NCBI GenBank assembly: GCA_951213105.1
Contig: OX578153.1
Location: forward strand, 50,864,539 to 50,928,538
Reading direction: 5' to 3'
Length of the DNA stretch: 64,000 nt
DNA from: Amaurobius ferox
Taxonomy: Eukaryota; Arthropoda; Arachnida; Araneae; Amaurobiidae
The notes under the pieces: generated by a model
What the model was told of the DNA's origin: nothing
The model's input: only the letters and a program-made list of their open reading frames with translations
Database searches by the model: none
Position numbers and translations under genes: made by a program
Part shown: positions 1 to 10,861 of the stretch, piece after piece
Layout of the letters: each line of letters opens with the position of its first letter
How positions within the stretch are numbered: position 1 is the first letter of the stretch

Positions 1-645
1 CATGTGCCTTCTCTGATTAGCTATTGACTGCACCAAGCAACGACTAAGAGGCTGACTGATACGGCTGTTGGACCAACTAGCTTACCTTAAGCCTGCGATG
101 AGATCTTTCTTTAAATCCGCATTTGTTCGTAGTTCTGTCGAGTGCGTATCACAGGAATCTCTGAAAACAACTTGCAGTATCAAAGTCAAAAATCCAGTTT
201 CTATTGCTGATGAGTGAGGATACTGGTTGTTTAAATGCTGCACGATGCGTCGTTTTTTTCGCGCGTTGCATGAGCTGTATAACATCATTGCCGCTGACAG
301 TTTGATAATTTGCATAATTCTTAAAACAGCATTTGCAGGCCGAGTTTAGCGGCTATAGCTTAATTTTTTATGGTTGGATATTTTTTATTGCAAGAGTATG
401 TTACTCCCCCCCCCATCCACCCCCACCCCTACACAATTATTTTTCTGCTCACGTCACTGCGGTGTGAATTATAACACACCAACAACGACGACGCGCTCTT
501 ACGACTATCTGCAGTGTGAGTCTTTGGGTTACATATTTTTTATTATGATGTATATTGTAAAGTTTGTGCCGTAATACCACATAATGAACATAAAATATGA
601 TGTCAATGTATGTTACCTTTATTGCAAATATAATTTCAATTTCAG
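1..645. other. No supported gene; probable intron upstream of the 646 exon
   Basis: No convincing exon, RNA gene or transposon is visible. The stretch has a C-rich run near 405-430 and ends in a pyrimidine-rich tract and AG at 641-645, which acts as the acceptor of the following exon. It is most simply read as intron of the gene whose last exon follows. Short open frames at 82-315 (minus) and 374-574 (plus) have no recognisable motif. Confidence 0.4.
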
Positions 646-891
646 AAACTTGAGAATATTACAAGCCTCTTACCTCCTCCCGTTGTTCTTCAGAATCTGT
701 CTATTGAAAATACTGAAAGAGAAAGTAAACCATTGAACTATTTCCTTAATCACCTTTTAAATGAAGGATACAACCAAGCATTGGAAGAACTTACAATAAA
801 ATGCCAACTAACGGACGGGGATTCAAAGTTGTTCACAAATTTTGTCCGCCAGTGCCCAAAGATCAAGGTTGCAGTGATTGAAAATTGCTGA
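646..891 (+). CDS. 3'-terminal coding exon of an unidentified host gene
   Basis: A TTTCAG acceptor at 640-645 is followed by an open frame in phase 0 from 646 to a TGA at 889-891. It encodes 81 residues with balanced amino-acid use, unlike the AT-rich surroundings. The frame has no early ATG, so it is an internal or terminal exon. A canonical AATAAA lies about 48 bases after the stop. The C-terminus contains the stretches PLNYFLNHLLNEGYNQALEE and KLFTNFVRQCPKIK, which look like a helical, soluble protein tail. I do not recognise the family. The other exons must lie left of the window. This is the only segment that behaves like a single-copy host gene: no copy of it is seen elsewhere in the window and no transposon signature touches it. 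Confidence 0.65.
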   Translation, partial: KLENITSLLPPPVVLQNLSIENTERESKPLNYFLNHLLNEGYNQALEELTIKCQLTDGDSKLFTNFVRQCPKIKVAVIENC

Positions 892-938
892 TTATTATTT
901 TGCATGTATGTATACATGGCCAAAATTTTGTGATTATA

Positions 939-944
939 AATAAA
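939..944 (+). terminator. Poly(A) signal of the 646-891 exon
   Basis: AATAAA, 48 bases downstream of the TGA, is correctly placed for cleavage at about 955-970. It supports reading 892 to about 960 as the 3' UTR. Confidence 0.6.
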
Positions 945-959
945 GCTGATTATATTTGT

Positions 960-2099
960 TAAATTTTGTGTCTAATATTGCTTTCAATCTATGAAAAAAC
1001 CGAGAATTTGGGAAATGAAATATGTGTAACAGAGAGGTAAAAAATTTATAAAATGAAAATAGAAATTTATATTGGTATCTCGTAATACGACTTTCAAAAA
1101 TTTATTCTCCATTTGATGTTCTTTAAAGTAATTATCAATATATAATGTCTCAATATTATGTGCATTAGGTATATCGAGATGGTTGCTCCTAGTGCAATGA
1201 TACTTATTTATATCTCGTCACTTCCGGTCTGGAATTCCAAACATTTCCACGTGTTTATCCATCCTAATATCTTAGCTAATTTTCTGAAATAAATGTTCAA
1301 TGGTTGAATCGTTTGATAGTAATATTAAGAAAATACGGTAAGTTAATTTTGAGCAATGTTTGCCATCTCAGTAAGGTTATTGAGGGTATATAAAATATGA
1401 ATACCAGCAGAGGTGATACCTGTGAATTAACTCTATTAACATCAACCATCGAATCGATGTTTCTGCCTATGCAGGAGGAGGCAGTAGTATTGAAAACATT
1501 AAACTATGTTTTTTCTTAATGGAATTATTCACATTATACCTTGTATTTGTGCATATATTTTAGAGAGTATGGGAGCGAACCTGAAACCTTTAGGCTTTAA
1601 GTCGCAAATTCGCAAATCTGAACATGTCATGCATTAACTATTAATAACGGTTAATAACTATTAATAACATTAAAAATAACATTTAATAACGTTTCATAAA
1701 GCATATATATATTTAACAGTATTTGTACTATTCTGCTAGATCATGTGCTAGGTAATTTGAATTTGACGGCTTTGAGATTTTTGGATACAACCACATGTTG
1801 ATGTTGAAATTTGATAGATTGGAGTAAGTTTGGAGATCTTTTTTCATCGTTTCCCAAGTTTCCTTGATTTGTGTTGTGAGTGCTAAATAGCTGGGAAGAG
1901 TGAAAGATTTAGAATTTTTTTTTTTTGTTTGATTGATAGAGGTAAGATGGATGTGATTGAATGGTGTATGAATTAGTCGTTGATTACAAGAAGGTACGAA
2001 TGTTCTAAGTTCCATTTTTTTTATCACATTTTTGCTAAGTGTCGTTTTTTTATCAAATATCTTTTAAGTATCATTATTTATCACATTTTGACACTTTTC
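960..2099. other. AT-rich intergenic DNA, no gene seen
   Basis: Unique-looking AT-rich sequence. A short run of TTAATAAC-type repeats is at about 1637-1690. No long open frame has a protein-like composition. Confidence 0.4.
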
Positions 2100-3262
2100 G
2101 ATTAACTGGGCGACAGTCGGATTTAGTTCCAATGTGACAACAGTTGGTCTGTAGCAATTCGAACATGGACCTACTACCGCTTAGCGGTCTTACCCGCGGT
2201 CCAGCCTCGCTGGCTGTTGGAACTCTCACATAGCAAAAGCTGTTTGTGCAACAGTTGTTCCATGGCTTATAAAGCACAGGCTTACGTCCGCGCTGTGTTC
2301 TATGAACCATATGCTCTATGAGCCACTAAATACCTGTTGCAGAATGCGACCTCCGACAGCCAGCGGGGCCGGATTCTGTGATGTGTTTTAGCGGGCGTAG
2401 ATCCATGTTCGAATTGCTACATCACTCTATGAACCACGGAACATTTGTTGCTACGTGCGACCTCCGACAGCCAGCGGGGCCGGTTCTGTGATGTTTTTTT
2501 AGCGGGCGTAGATCCATATTCGAATTGCTACATCACTCTATGAGCCACGGAACATCTGATGCTACGTGCGATCTCCGACAGCCAGCGGCGCCGGATTCTG
2601 GGATTTTTTTAGCGGGCGTAGATCCATATTCGAATTGCTACATCACTCAAAAGAGCCACGGAACATCTGTTGCTACGTGCGACCTCCGATAGCCAACGGG
2701 GCAGGATTCTGTGATGATTTTTTAGCGGGCGTAGATTCATGTTCGAATTGCTGCATCAGTCTATGAGCCACGGAACATCTGTTGCTACGTGCGACCTCCG
2801 ACAGCCAGCGGGGCCGGATTCTGTGATGATTTTTTAGCGGGCGTAGATTCATGTTCGAATTGCTGCATCACTCTATGAGCCACGGAACATCTGTTGCTAC
2901 GTGCGACCTCCGACAGCCAGCGAGGCCGGATTCTGTGATTTTTTTTAGCGCGCGTAGATCCATGTTCGAATTGCTACATCACTTTATGAGCCACGGAACA
3001 CCTGTTGCTACGTGCGACCTCCGACAGCCAACGGGGCCGGATTCTGTGATGATTTTTTAGCGGGCGTAGATTCATGTTCGAATTGCTGCATCAGTCTATG
3101 AGCCACGGAACATCTGTTGCTACGTGCGACCTCCGACAGCCAGCGGGGCCGGATTCTGTGATTTTTTTTATCGGGCGTAGATCCATATTCGAATTGCTAC
3201 ATCACTCTATGAGCCACGGAACATCTGTTGCTACGTGCGACCTCCGACAGCCAGCGAAGCCC
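2100..3262. repeat. ~111-bp GC-richer tandem array with inverted head
   Basis: Eight complete forward units and one partial one run from about 2312 to 3262. The landmark CGAATTGCT recurs near 2409, 2521, 2631, 2743, 2855, 2967, 3079 and 3190, which gives spacings of 110-113. Each unit also carries TGAGCCACGGAACATCTG and CGACCTCCGACAGCC. To the left, 2151-2306 holds at least one diverged unit in reverse orientation (GTAGCAATTCGAACATGG), with the turn-around at about 2309. A further reverse unit may lie at 2100-2150. The array is clearly GC-richer than its flanks. Units alternate between variants (ATCC versus TTCA before the landmark), which suggests expansion in multi-unit blocks. Open frames across it are by-products of a period near a multiple of three; no coding role is supported. 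Confidence 0.9.
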
Positions 3263-3289
3263 GAAAATATCAATTATAAGAATGTTTAA

Positions 3290-4910
3290 AACTGAAGACC
3301 GTAATTGATATTATCCAGTCAAAAATGCAATGTCAATGACATTTATTTTATATACATATCTTTATTATTCAAATCGGAAAAGATTTAATATAAAATTGTA
3401 TGCGGCATAACACATTGGATCCGTTGCTAAGCGACATGATATCATTTGCTTCAAATAAATTGATGGAAATCATATCGTCTGAATAATGCGATCTCCATGG
3501 AAGGTTTGGCGACATTTTAGTCAATTTAGCGATAACTTAAAAAATCGCCAAATTTTTCGCCAAGTGGGACTGTAGAACTGATAGACCCATTTTGCGACAA
3601 ATTGACCAAACATCATCACAATACTATCCCCTAACAAAATACAATTATTTTCATTTATTAAGCGCGATTTTATCAATTCCAGGATATTTTTATGGACTCA
3701 CAAATACTTTTATCAATTTCGTGATATTAAAAAAGTTCGTTAAATGTGTTACTAAGTAGGATGGACGGATTGATCGACAAATGCTACCGAAGCATCATTT
3801 CAGTACTCTATTCTAAAAAACAAATCATTGATTTGCGCCAATTTTATAAATTTGGAAACATTTCCGCTAATTTGGTAAAGTTTAAGAGAAGTTACCAAGT
3901 TATTTAGAGATATTCCGCTAAATTCGTAGCTCTGAATTTGCAGATCTGAAAAATAAAATATCCTGATCCCGTTTGAATATACTAAATGAAAACACTAAAA
4001 TTGTATTATAAGATACACCCGTTCTAATCATTTTCTGCTTCAACAATCGGCTAAATGAATTTATTGGGTAAACACAATATATGAGTTTATTAGCTAAACA
4101 CAATATATGAGCTGGAAACCACTTTGCTAAAATAAATTAAAGTCATGTACGCGGTCGGCAATTTATATAATTAAAAGAGCAATCAAACCGTTCTTTTAAA
4201 AATATATTTTTACATCCATTTATTTATTATTCAAATAGAAAAAATAATAATAAATATTAACAACACATTTAATTTCATTCCGTTGCCGAGCAACATGATA
4301 TAAGATAGAATCTTCCTCATAAAATGCAACATTTAATAGCCATTTTTATTTCTTTATACTTTTCATTTTTCAGTAAAAGCTTCTATAATATAAACCAAGG
4401 AGGTTGATTTCCCATTTAAATCATGATTCAAACAATTGATGTTTTCAGAAAGTGACTAATTAGTGCAAAAAATCTCCCCCCAAACTCTGAGATACAGTTT
4501 TAATTCACTTTCAAACGATTTTCAAGCTTTTCGTTTGGATAAACCACGGAGTTAGAGAGGAGAACTCCTAAGAAAAAGTTTCGTTTTTCATTAATATCTC
4601 GACAACCCCTGATCTTAGATACTCGAAACTTGGGCTAAATTTATGGGGGGCTATTTAAAGGCTATCCACAAAATTTCATCAAATTCGATTCAGCCGTACT
4701 CCCGTGATGATGAGACAAACGAAAATATCGTTTTTTACTAATATCTCGAGAATCACTGATTGTAGAAACTCCATATATGGACTAAATTTTAAGTGGGACT
4801 ATTTCCAGGCTACCCACCAAATTTCATCAAATTCGGTTCAGCCGTTCTCCCGTGATGATGGGACAAACAGACAGACAGACAGACAGATTTTCATTTTTAT
4901 TTATATAGAT
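3290..4910 (+). repeat. Non-coding dispersed repeat family R1 (two partial copies)
   Basis: The blocks at 3295-3500 and 3918-4910 match the arms at 35884-37170 and 37466-38490. Shared landmarks include GAAAAGATTTAATA, a GTTGCTAAGCGACATGATAT-type segment, and an end module reading CAGCCGTTCTCCCGTGATGATG, then GACA repeats and TATATAGATTA. The end module is present twice here (about 4579-4725 and 4726-4908, period ~147). A (GACA)n microsatellite is at about 4866-4891. No transposase frame is visible, so this is a non-autonomous element of unknown class. The ends are not defined well enough to assign a superfamily. Confidence 0.7.
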
Positions 4911-4944
4911 TATGCATTTGAATTTTGTGCTGCGTAATAGCGGC

Positions 4945-6360
4945 GTATTTAATTTGGGTGATTTGAATTGTTTTACTTTCCGGACCAGTGCTGGTAGAAT
5001 CAAGTTATTTTAAAACTACAGTAACATAACAAAAATATGTTTTGTCATTTCATTTGTGCAGAAATGATCAATCGGTTATTATCGATCAAGTGCAAATTTT
5101 AATTTGTTTATTTTTAAATTAATCGCAAAAAAGTTTAATCGATTTTGTAGCGATATTGCTTGACTGCTGGTAAAAATATGAAATCCAAGGTACTCTTTAC
5201 ATTAAAATTTAATATTGATATTTTATTTTCAATCTTCTGTGATTTTAATTTCAATCATTAGATTCCGAATACTTCTATATTTTCAATTTAAATAAATTCT
5301 ATTCTTAAATTAAACCACAGTTTCCTCGATTTCTGTCCGATAACAAATATTGAAGGAAAATTTATTTGAGCAAACTGTTACAGTTTAAACTTAATATATT
5401 GATAAAATGAATTATTGTCCTTGATTTTATTTATATTTGTATTCAAAATATCTGGAACTTTTACTTTAAAATTATTAATTTTTTAAAATATTCATAACTA
5501 TGTCATATTTAAAGAACATATTATATGTGTATACGTACATAGAAAGCTTAATATCATTGAATTTTTTTTAAAAATACTAATAATTAAGTTGTGGAATATG
5601 ACATGGTTATTTTGCAACCACTGCAGTCATGAATATTCGGTGCTAAGGAGCTCTAACAAGAGGAGCATTGCGATGTTCACTGATAACTTAAATCAGTGAA
5701 GAAAGCATGTTTTTAAACTCAGTGAAGAGCTGTTTTCACATTATTCAACTGTTCTCCGATTATTCAACTAAAATGATAAATAAAACTCACTTTACCGCAA
5801 TGCTAATTCTTGATTTGTACAGATTTTTCAAATTGGGGTTCTTTGATTTATTACTATATGAAACATAACTTGTGTTTAATTCCTTAAATGACAAATTTTG
5901 ATCATCATATGAGGCAACAAGTTTCAATGTATGTAAAAAGTTGGGGCTGGCTTTGAGTACTTTTGAGATGAGTCAGTCCGGCTTGGGTGAATTATTTTAA
6001 AAAGTTTTTGGGCTTTAACCAAGTCAAATCTTAATATTTTGGGGCCGGGTAAAATTTTTAAATTTGGCCCATGCAGACCTCTAGTTTCTAAATAACTGGC
6101 TTTTGATCTTAGCTTCTTCCCTTTCTTCTGCCTGATTTTTTTTCAAATTTGAAGACTGGTTTTACTGTAGTAGAATTTTCTCCTCTATTGCAGTAACGCA
6201 GTAGCCAGAGCACTTCCTTTAAATTATTAGTTTCTAAAAGTTCCTTACTTATTCTTTTTTTGTAATTATTTATTTATTTATGTTATTGGAGGTAAAAAGC
6301 AGATTGTGTTTCCAGCTGAAGGAATTCAGAATGATAAACTACATTGGGATTAAGTTAATT
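4945..6360. other. AT-rich DNA with one low-copy repeat tract, no gene
   Basis: Mostly featureless. The segment at about 5985-6085, ending GCCCATGCAGACCTCTAG, resembles 38905-39065, which ends GCCCATACAGACCTCTA. Both are GGGCC/CGGGT-rich, which suggests a dispersed repeat with a shared terminus. Confidence 0.4.
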
Positions 6361-6362
6361 TT

Positions 6363-6506
6363 GGTGGTAGGGGAAGGAGGGTACGGTCCCTGTGGATGCC
6401 TCCCCCACTGGGTTCCGGTCCAAATTGGGAGGCACTTCCCGACCGTCCAAACGGTTACCTTACACCTTTCTGGTAGGTCGGACGGTCTGGGTTTCAACAA
6501 CAACAA
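6363..6506 (+). repeat. 5'-truncated tRNA-derived SINE, (CAA)n tail
   Basis: Matches the body and 3' half of the full-length SINE at 55508-55795, from the GGTGGTAGGGGAAGG segment to the tail. The tail runs from GGTCTGGGTTTCAAC into CAA repeats. The tRNA-like head is missing. No clear target duplication is seen. Confidence 0.85.
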
Positions 6507-6549
6507 CACAAGTGGTTTAGGAAGCATTTTGAAACTAAATGCGCCCCTG

Positions 6550-6651
6550 CTGCATAATAAACTGAAATTGTAGGTATGATAGGCTGCATAATAAACTGAA
6601 ATTGTAGGTATGATAGGCTGCATAATAAACTGAAATTGTAGGTATGATAGG
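6550..6651 (+). repeat. Three-copy 34-bp tandem repeat
   Basis: Units start at 6550, 6584 and 6618 with the CTGCATAATAAACTGAAATT landmark. They are virtually identical, so the expansion is recent. They lie about 40 bases after the SINE tail. Confidence 0.85.
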
Positions 6652-7285
6652 TAGGTATCTACTTGTGCGCCAACATCAGGAGAGTACAATTTTTTGTGAT
6701 ATCAGACCAGTTTGAAAAAACAAAATTCTAATGGTAAACAATTTCGTGTAAAAAATAATTTATTACTAGAATTAAAGAAAATAAATTCTAATTTGTTAAA
6801 ATGGCTGGAGTTTGTGCTGGATCTGCATTATATATTTCTGTTAAAATAATATAAATCATTAAATATAATATAATATTTTAAAAACAAAATTTAAATATGC
6901 GATCATCAAACATAAGAATATGTTTCTAAATATAAAAAAAAGAACGTTTGGAATTAGACTAAAAATTCTTTATAAAATAATACCATGTCATGTACTTAAA
7001 GCCTTCTGCTCTCAAACATTTTTCGGTTCCCTTCCCTATAGTGTAGCAGTTGAGTTCTTAAACTTTTGCATGTTCAGGACCCTTCTCTTGAAAAGCAAAT
7101 TTAACATTGGATCCAACATTTAGAAAAAACAAAAATCCAATTTTGTAACATTTATTTGATACAGTTAATTGAAAGGTGTAAATAATAGATATGCACAAAT
7201 GTACAACAGGTAATTTACAAATTTGAGCAAATTTTCCTGATAAAATATGAATCTAGTCTTTTTATTGCATGCATATCCATACCAT
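6652..7285. other. AT-rich DNA, no feature seen
   Basis: No protein-like frame, repeat or RNA gene is recognised. Confidence 0.4.
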
Positions 7286-7355
7286 CATAACTCTACTGGA
7301 AACTGGAAACCCTCAGGCCAGTCGAGTGGTCTGGGTCTTCAACATACAATCATAA
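7281..7355 (+). repeat. Very short retroposed tail with 8-bp duplication
   Basis: About 57 bases ending GTCGAGTGGTCTGGGTCTTC are flanked by ATCATAAC on both sides (near 7283 and 7348). The 3' end resembles the SINE tail and the 61-bp insert at 9091-9151. It is best read as an extremely 5'-truncated retroposon. Confidence 0.55.
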
Positions 7356-7570
7356 CATGCTTAATTTCTTGTATTGATTCTAATGTCAATGTGCAAATAA
7401 TGATTTGTTTTAGATATTTTTGATAGTTATCTTCTATTTTTGGAAACTCCCCTTCTGGCAGGTTCTTGTGATTTTGAACATGGACTTTGCAATTCTGGGT
7501 AGCCTGAGCTAAATTTTGAATGAATTCTATACTGGCTACGTTGAAGGACCACAACTGTCAGTTCCCACCA
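7339..7570 (-). pseudogene. Coding relic R3, copy 1 (family unknown)
   Basis: On the minus strand a frame reads FNVASIEFIQNLAQATQN and continues to about 7340. A related frame at 44460-44700 reads FHVDKIKFIYNLVQATRN. The two nucleotide segments align over about 70 bases (GCCTGAGCTAAATTT against GCCTGAACTAAATTG). Both are on the minus strand. Conservation at protein level suggests descent from a real coding sequence, either a mobile-element protein or a duplicated exon. A stop lies just upstream of the shared part here. I do not recognise the family. Confidence 0.4.
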
Positions 7571-8440
7571 AAGTTCATAAAATTGCTCCAGATATCAAAT
7601 TTTCTTGCTGCTATTGAATTTTATTGCAGTTAATGATTATTCCATGCTGGTAATTGCATAATAAGCATAAAACCAGTCCATAAATATTGTTATCTGCAGC
7701 AGTCTGTCTTCCTTAGTTTTCTCCTAATTTTTTGCTTCCATGCATAACGTTTAGAGCAAATTTTATATCAACATTTATGTTCACAGATACTTTACACTTT
7801 TATTTTCTTCTGGGTACCTATTTGAACTTGAGCACGAAACTAATAATTTACATATGCGCAAAATAGTTCAGTCACTATCTGCTATTTTACCTTTTGTTTG
7901 TAAAAAAGGCATTTGAAATGTGGTTTGCAGAAATGAGTCAAAAACAATTGAAATTTAAATATCATATTTTCATTCAAAAATTTTTCTATTAAAATATGAT
8001 ATGTATTATATTTATTTTTATATTTTAAAATATTTTTCTGTTGATAAATTTTATTTACCAGTTTTATCTGGATAACTGTTATAACAGAAAAAAAGTACAA
8101 GTACTGAACAAATAATTAAGTAAAATACTTAATTTTTCTGAATGTGAACGGTATATAAGTCAAGATCATAAATTAACAAATATTTTTGTATCTTGTGGAA
8201 GAAAACTCAAAATGATAGTCAGAATTTCAACCATGTTGAGCAAGCAATCAGAGATTTACTTTCCTATTTTGTGATATAGTTTTCATATAGTTTTCTTAAT
8301 TCAAAACATTTTGAAAAAATGGTAAAATGATAGTATTATTAAAATCTTTTTCTGAAACAAGTTCACTTAAAGATTTAGAAATGCTTGTATTAACATGATC
8401 AATAAATATTAGGAGAGCAGCTGATCAATAGTATCAGTAT
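7571..8440. other. AT-rich DNA, no feature seen
   Basis: No supported gene. The small open frame at 7882-8100 (minus) is rich in K, N, F and I, as expected by chance at this base composition. Confidence 0.4.
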
Positions 8441-8445
8441 TTAAA
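8441..8445 (+). repeat. Target-site duplication (left) of Ginger-like element 1
   Basis: TTAAA directly precedes the TGTTACC terminus. An identical TTAAA follows the other end at 11146-11150. Confidence 0.75.
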
Positions 8446-8600
8446 TGTTACCGAAAAAGTTTGAAATCCGGCATGCTATAGAATCCCTAGGCATTGTATA
8501 CAATGCCTAAAACTAGCCGGCAATGTATGAAACGATTCATATTTCATACATTTCCTAGGTATTCTATAAAAAGCCGAATAAGAAACCGGCAAAATATGAA
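8446..8600 (+). repeat. Left TIR and subterminal palindromes of element 1
   Basis: The TIR runs to about 8507 and is followed by further GCCGG, TTTCATACATTTCCTAGG and CCGGCAAAATATGAAAT motifs. Similar motifs recur in both orientations at 10988-11145. Such subterminal repeats are usually binding sites for the element's own transposase. Confidence 0.7.
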
Positions 8601-8772
8601 ATACATCTCCGATTCGTTTCAAATAACGCGTGGCAAGGCACGTGACTTTTAACGTGTGCCTCAGGCTCAGAATTTGTCAGTTGCACTTTGCGGTTTGTTC
8701 GGAGTATCAAAAAACGAAATTTTACTTAAATTTGTTCAACAAAAAATTAGTTTTTTATTGTGCTCCATTAAA

Positions 8773-10678
8773 ATGGAGGAGCAAGCTGTAGTGTTGGAGA
8801 AGGAGTCATGGTCTATAGACATGAAACAACAATTCGAGGATAACTGTTCAAAATTTGAGTTAATACTGCAAAAAACAGTTCTTTCTTAACCGAAACTACT
8901 TACCAGAAGTTAATAAATGATGTACAAAAAGCCAAAATGACTACTAAGAAGGAACCCAGGGACTTGGTTGCTGAATCGGTATGATGTAATGATTGTGGAA
9001 AACAAAAGTAAACTCATTTATCCTGTTAAAGAAGGCATCAGTACTATACAGTATTACCTCACGTACTCTGAGTTATTTCACGTACTTCATAAACCGGCCA
9101 CACAATTAGCTACCAAAAGCCTTCGGGCTGGTCGCGTGGTCTGGGTCTTCAACGTACTTCATGAAGCTCATTTGGCTATTGGACAAGGAGGACGTGATAG
9201 AATGTTGCAAGAGCTTTCAGCCAAATACAAAAACGTTACACGTCATGATATTAAACTGTACATCCACCTTTGTGAACCTTGCCAGAAAAAACAGAAGGGT
9301 ATTAAAAAGGGCAGTGTTGTGAAACCTATGATATTTTCCGAATTTAATTCCCGTTGGCAGGAAGATTTTATTGACTTTCAGTCTCAGCCAGATAGAGAAT
9401 ACAAATTTATTATGGTGTACCAAGGTGGTTATTATGGTGTACCACTCTCACAAAATTTGTGATTCTCAAGTCTCTAACGTCAAAAAGAGCTGTAGAAGTA
9501 GCCTACAACCTAGTGGACATATTCTCGTTGCTTGAAGCGCCATCTACATTACAATCTGACAATGGTAGGGAATTTGCCAATAATGTGGTGTAATAACCAG
9601 CTTGAAGGAGTTTTGGCCAGCACTGAAGATCGTCCATGCGAAGCCTCGCCATTCACAAAGCCAGGGTAGTGTCGAAAAAGCTAATCAAGATATCAGAAAT
9701 ATGCTCTGTACTTGGATGTAGGACAACAAATCTGACCGCTGGAGTGAAGGACTGCGTTTTGTTCAATTTATGAAAAGTAGAGCTTATCATTCTGGGATCA
9801 AAAGAACACCATATGAAGCTCTTTTTGGCTGCAAACCTAAAGTAGGGATTACAATGGCTTTTCTACCCGAAGATGTTTTAAAAGACATAAATACAGAGGA
9901 ACAGCTAGAAAAAGTAATAGAAAGCGTCCAAACAATGGAAAAAGGTCAAACTAATCAGATTATGCAAGAAAAAGAGCCTGTTTCAAAAAACATGGATGAA
10001 TTTATAGTCGATAGTGGATTAAACCAACATGATGAAAACATGCTTACCGAAGAGATTTCCGTTTCCGATACCTGTTGTGTGTGTTTAAAGAAAACGAGTG
10101 ATGCACTTGCATGCAAAAAGTGTCGTCAAAAAATTCCTACCTTCTATGGCCATGCTAGTGAAGATGATGAAATGGAAATTTTGTGCACCCTTTGCTTCAA
10201 AACTGAAAATGCTATTGAAAGTAAAATAAATTCTAAAATTAATCTGGAAATACAAGCCAAAAAAATGAAATTGAATTTGGAAAAAAAAATTCCCACTGCT
10301 TCTTTAGGAACTACTGTGCGAGTTCCTTTTCCTGACGTCGACAAGGGGCGAGGTGATTCGAGCAATATATTGGCAGTTGTAATGAGTGTGACTGAGGATG
10401 GTTTCTACCGACTTGGAACTTCTGAAGGAATTTTAAAACAAGTATATGCGAAATTACAATTCACATTATGTCCTATAAACTTGCTTAGAATTTAAGATAT
10501 TCCTGACCACGAAATTCCTCTACGGTCAGTTGCATTTGCTCAGTCCAGTGGAAGCGGCTAAGGATTCGTCAAATGTATGTGTAAAACAAAGTGTCAAAAT
10601 ATGAAATGTCTTTGCGTGAAAAATGTAATAAAATGTAATTCAAAATGTCATTTAAGCCTACCATGTTGCAACAAGTAG
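8773..10678 (+). pseudogene. KRBA2/SCAND3-type integrase pseudogene of element 1
   Basis: The enzyme would cut and join transposon ends. From an ATG at 8773 the coding sequence passes through several frames. In order these hold an N-terminal segment with a frameshift near 8880, YQKLINDVQKAK, a frameshift near 8965, an H-H-C-C zinc segment (8968-9300, CEPCQKK), and the RNase-H-like core with SDNGREF near 9556 and QGSVEKANQD near 9661. A KSRAYHSGIKRTPYEALFG segment follows, then a Cys-rich finger (CCVCLKKTSDALACKKC, CTLC; about 10070-10190), RVPFPDVDKGRGD, and a Cys-rich tail ending PCCNK at 10675. Lesions are frameshifts near 8880, 8965, 9430 and 9595, a TAG at 9718-9720, and TAA codons at 10493 and 10559. 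A 16-base direct duplication (TTATTATGGTGTACCA) lies near 9430. A 72-base in-frame insertion sits at 9080-9151. Confidence 0.85.
9080..9162 (+). repeat. 61-bp retroposed tail inserted in the integrase, 11-bp TSD
   Basis: ACGTACTTCAT occurs at 9080-9090 and again at 9152-9162. Between them is a 61-base insert ending GCGTGGTCTGGGTCTTCA, similar to the SINE 3' tail and to the insert near 7290-7347. The duplication plus insert is 72 bases, so it adds 24 codons without shifting the frame. It lies at the histidines of the integrase zinc segment. Confidence 0.8.
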
Positions 10679-10861
10679 GTTAATTTAAATTTCTTATTTT
10701 TTATATGAAAATTTTGTTTCCCTTAATAAGAAAGGCATACATTTTGTTTTGTAACAACTTTCATTTTTCTTTACGTATTTTATACAAAATTATTTTAATG
10801 GCACTCTCATTATTTATGTAGAATAACATTTGTATTTTTGAGGAATGCACGTCATTTATAT

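Noticed and set aside
82..315. 77-codon minus frame near the window start
   Set aside because: No motif, no splice or poly(A) support, and an opposite-strand frame of similar quality; kept as possible but unsupported.
2100..3262. CRISPR array
   Set aside because: Units are contiguous ~111-bp repeats with no unique spacers, in a eukaryotic context.
2566..3289. Frames with FELLHHSMSHGT-type repeats
   Set aside because: The ~111-bp period is near a multiple of three; unit length varies and breaks the frame. A tandem array explains it better than a repeat protein.
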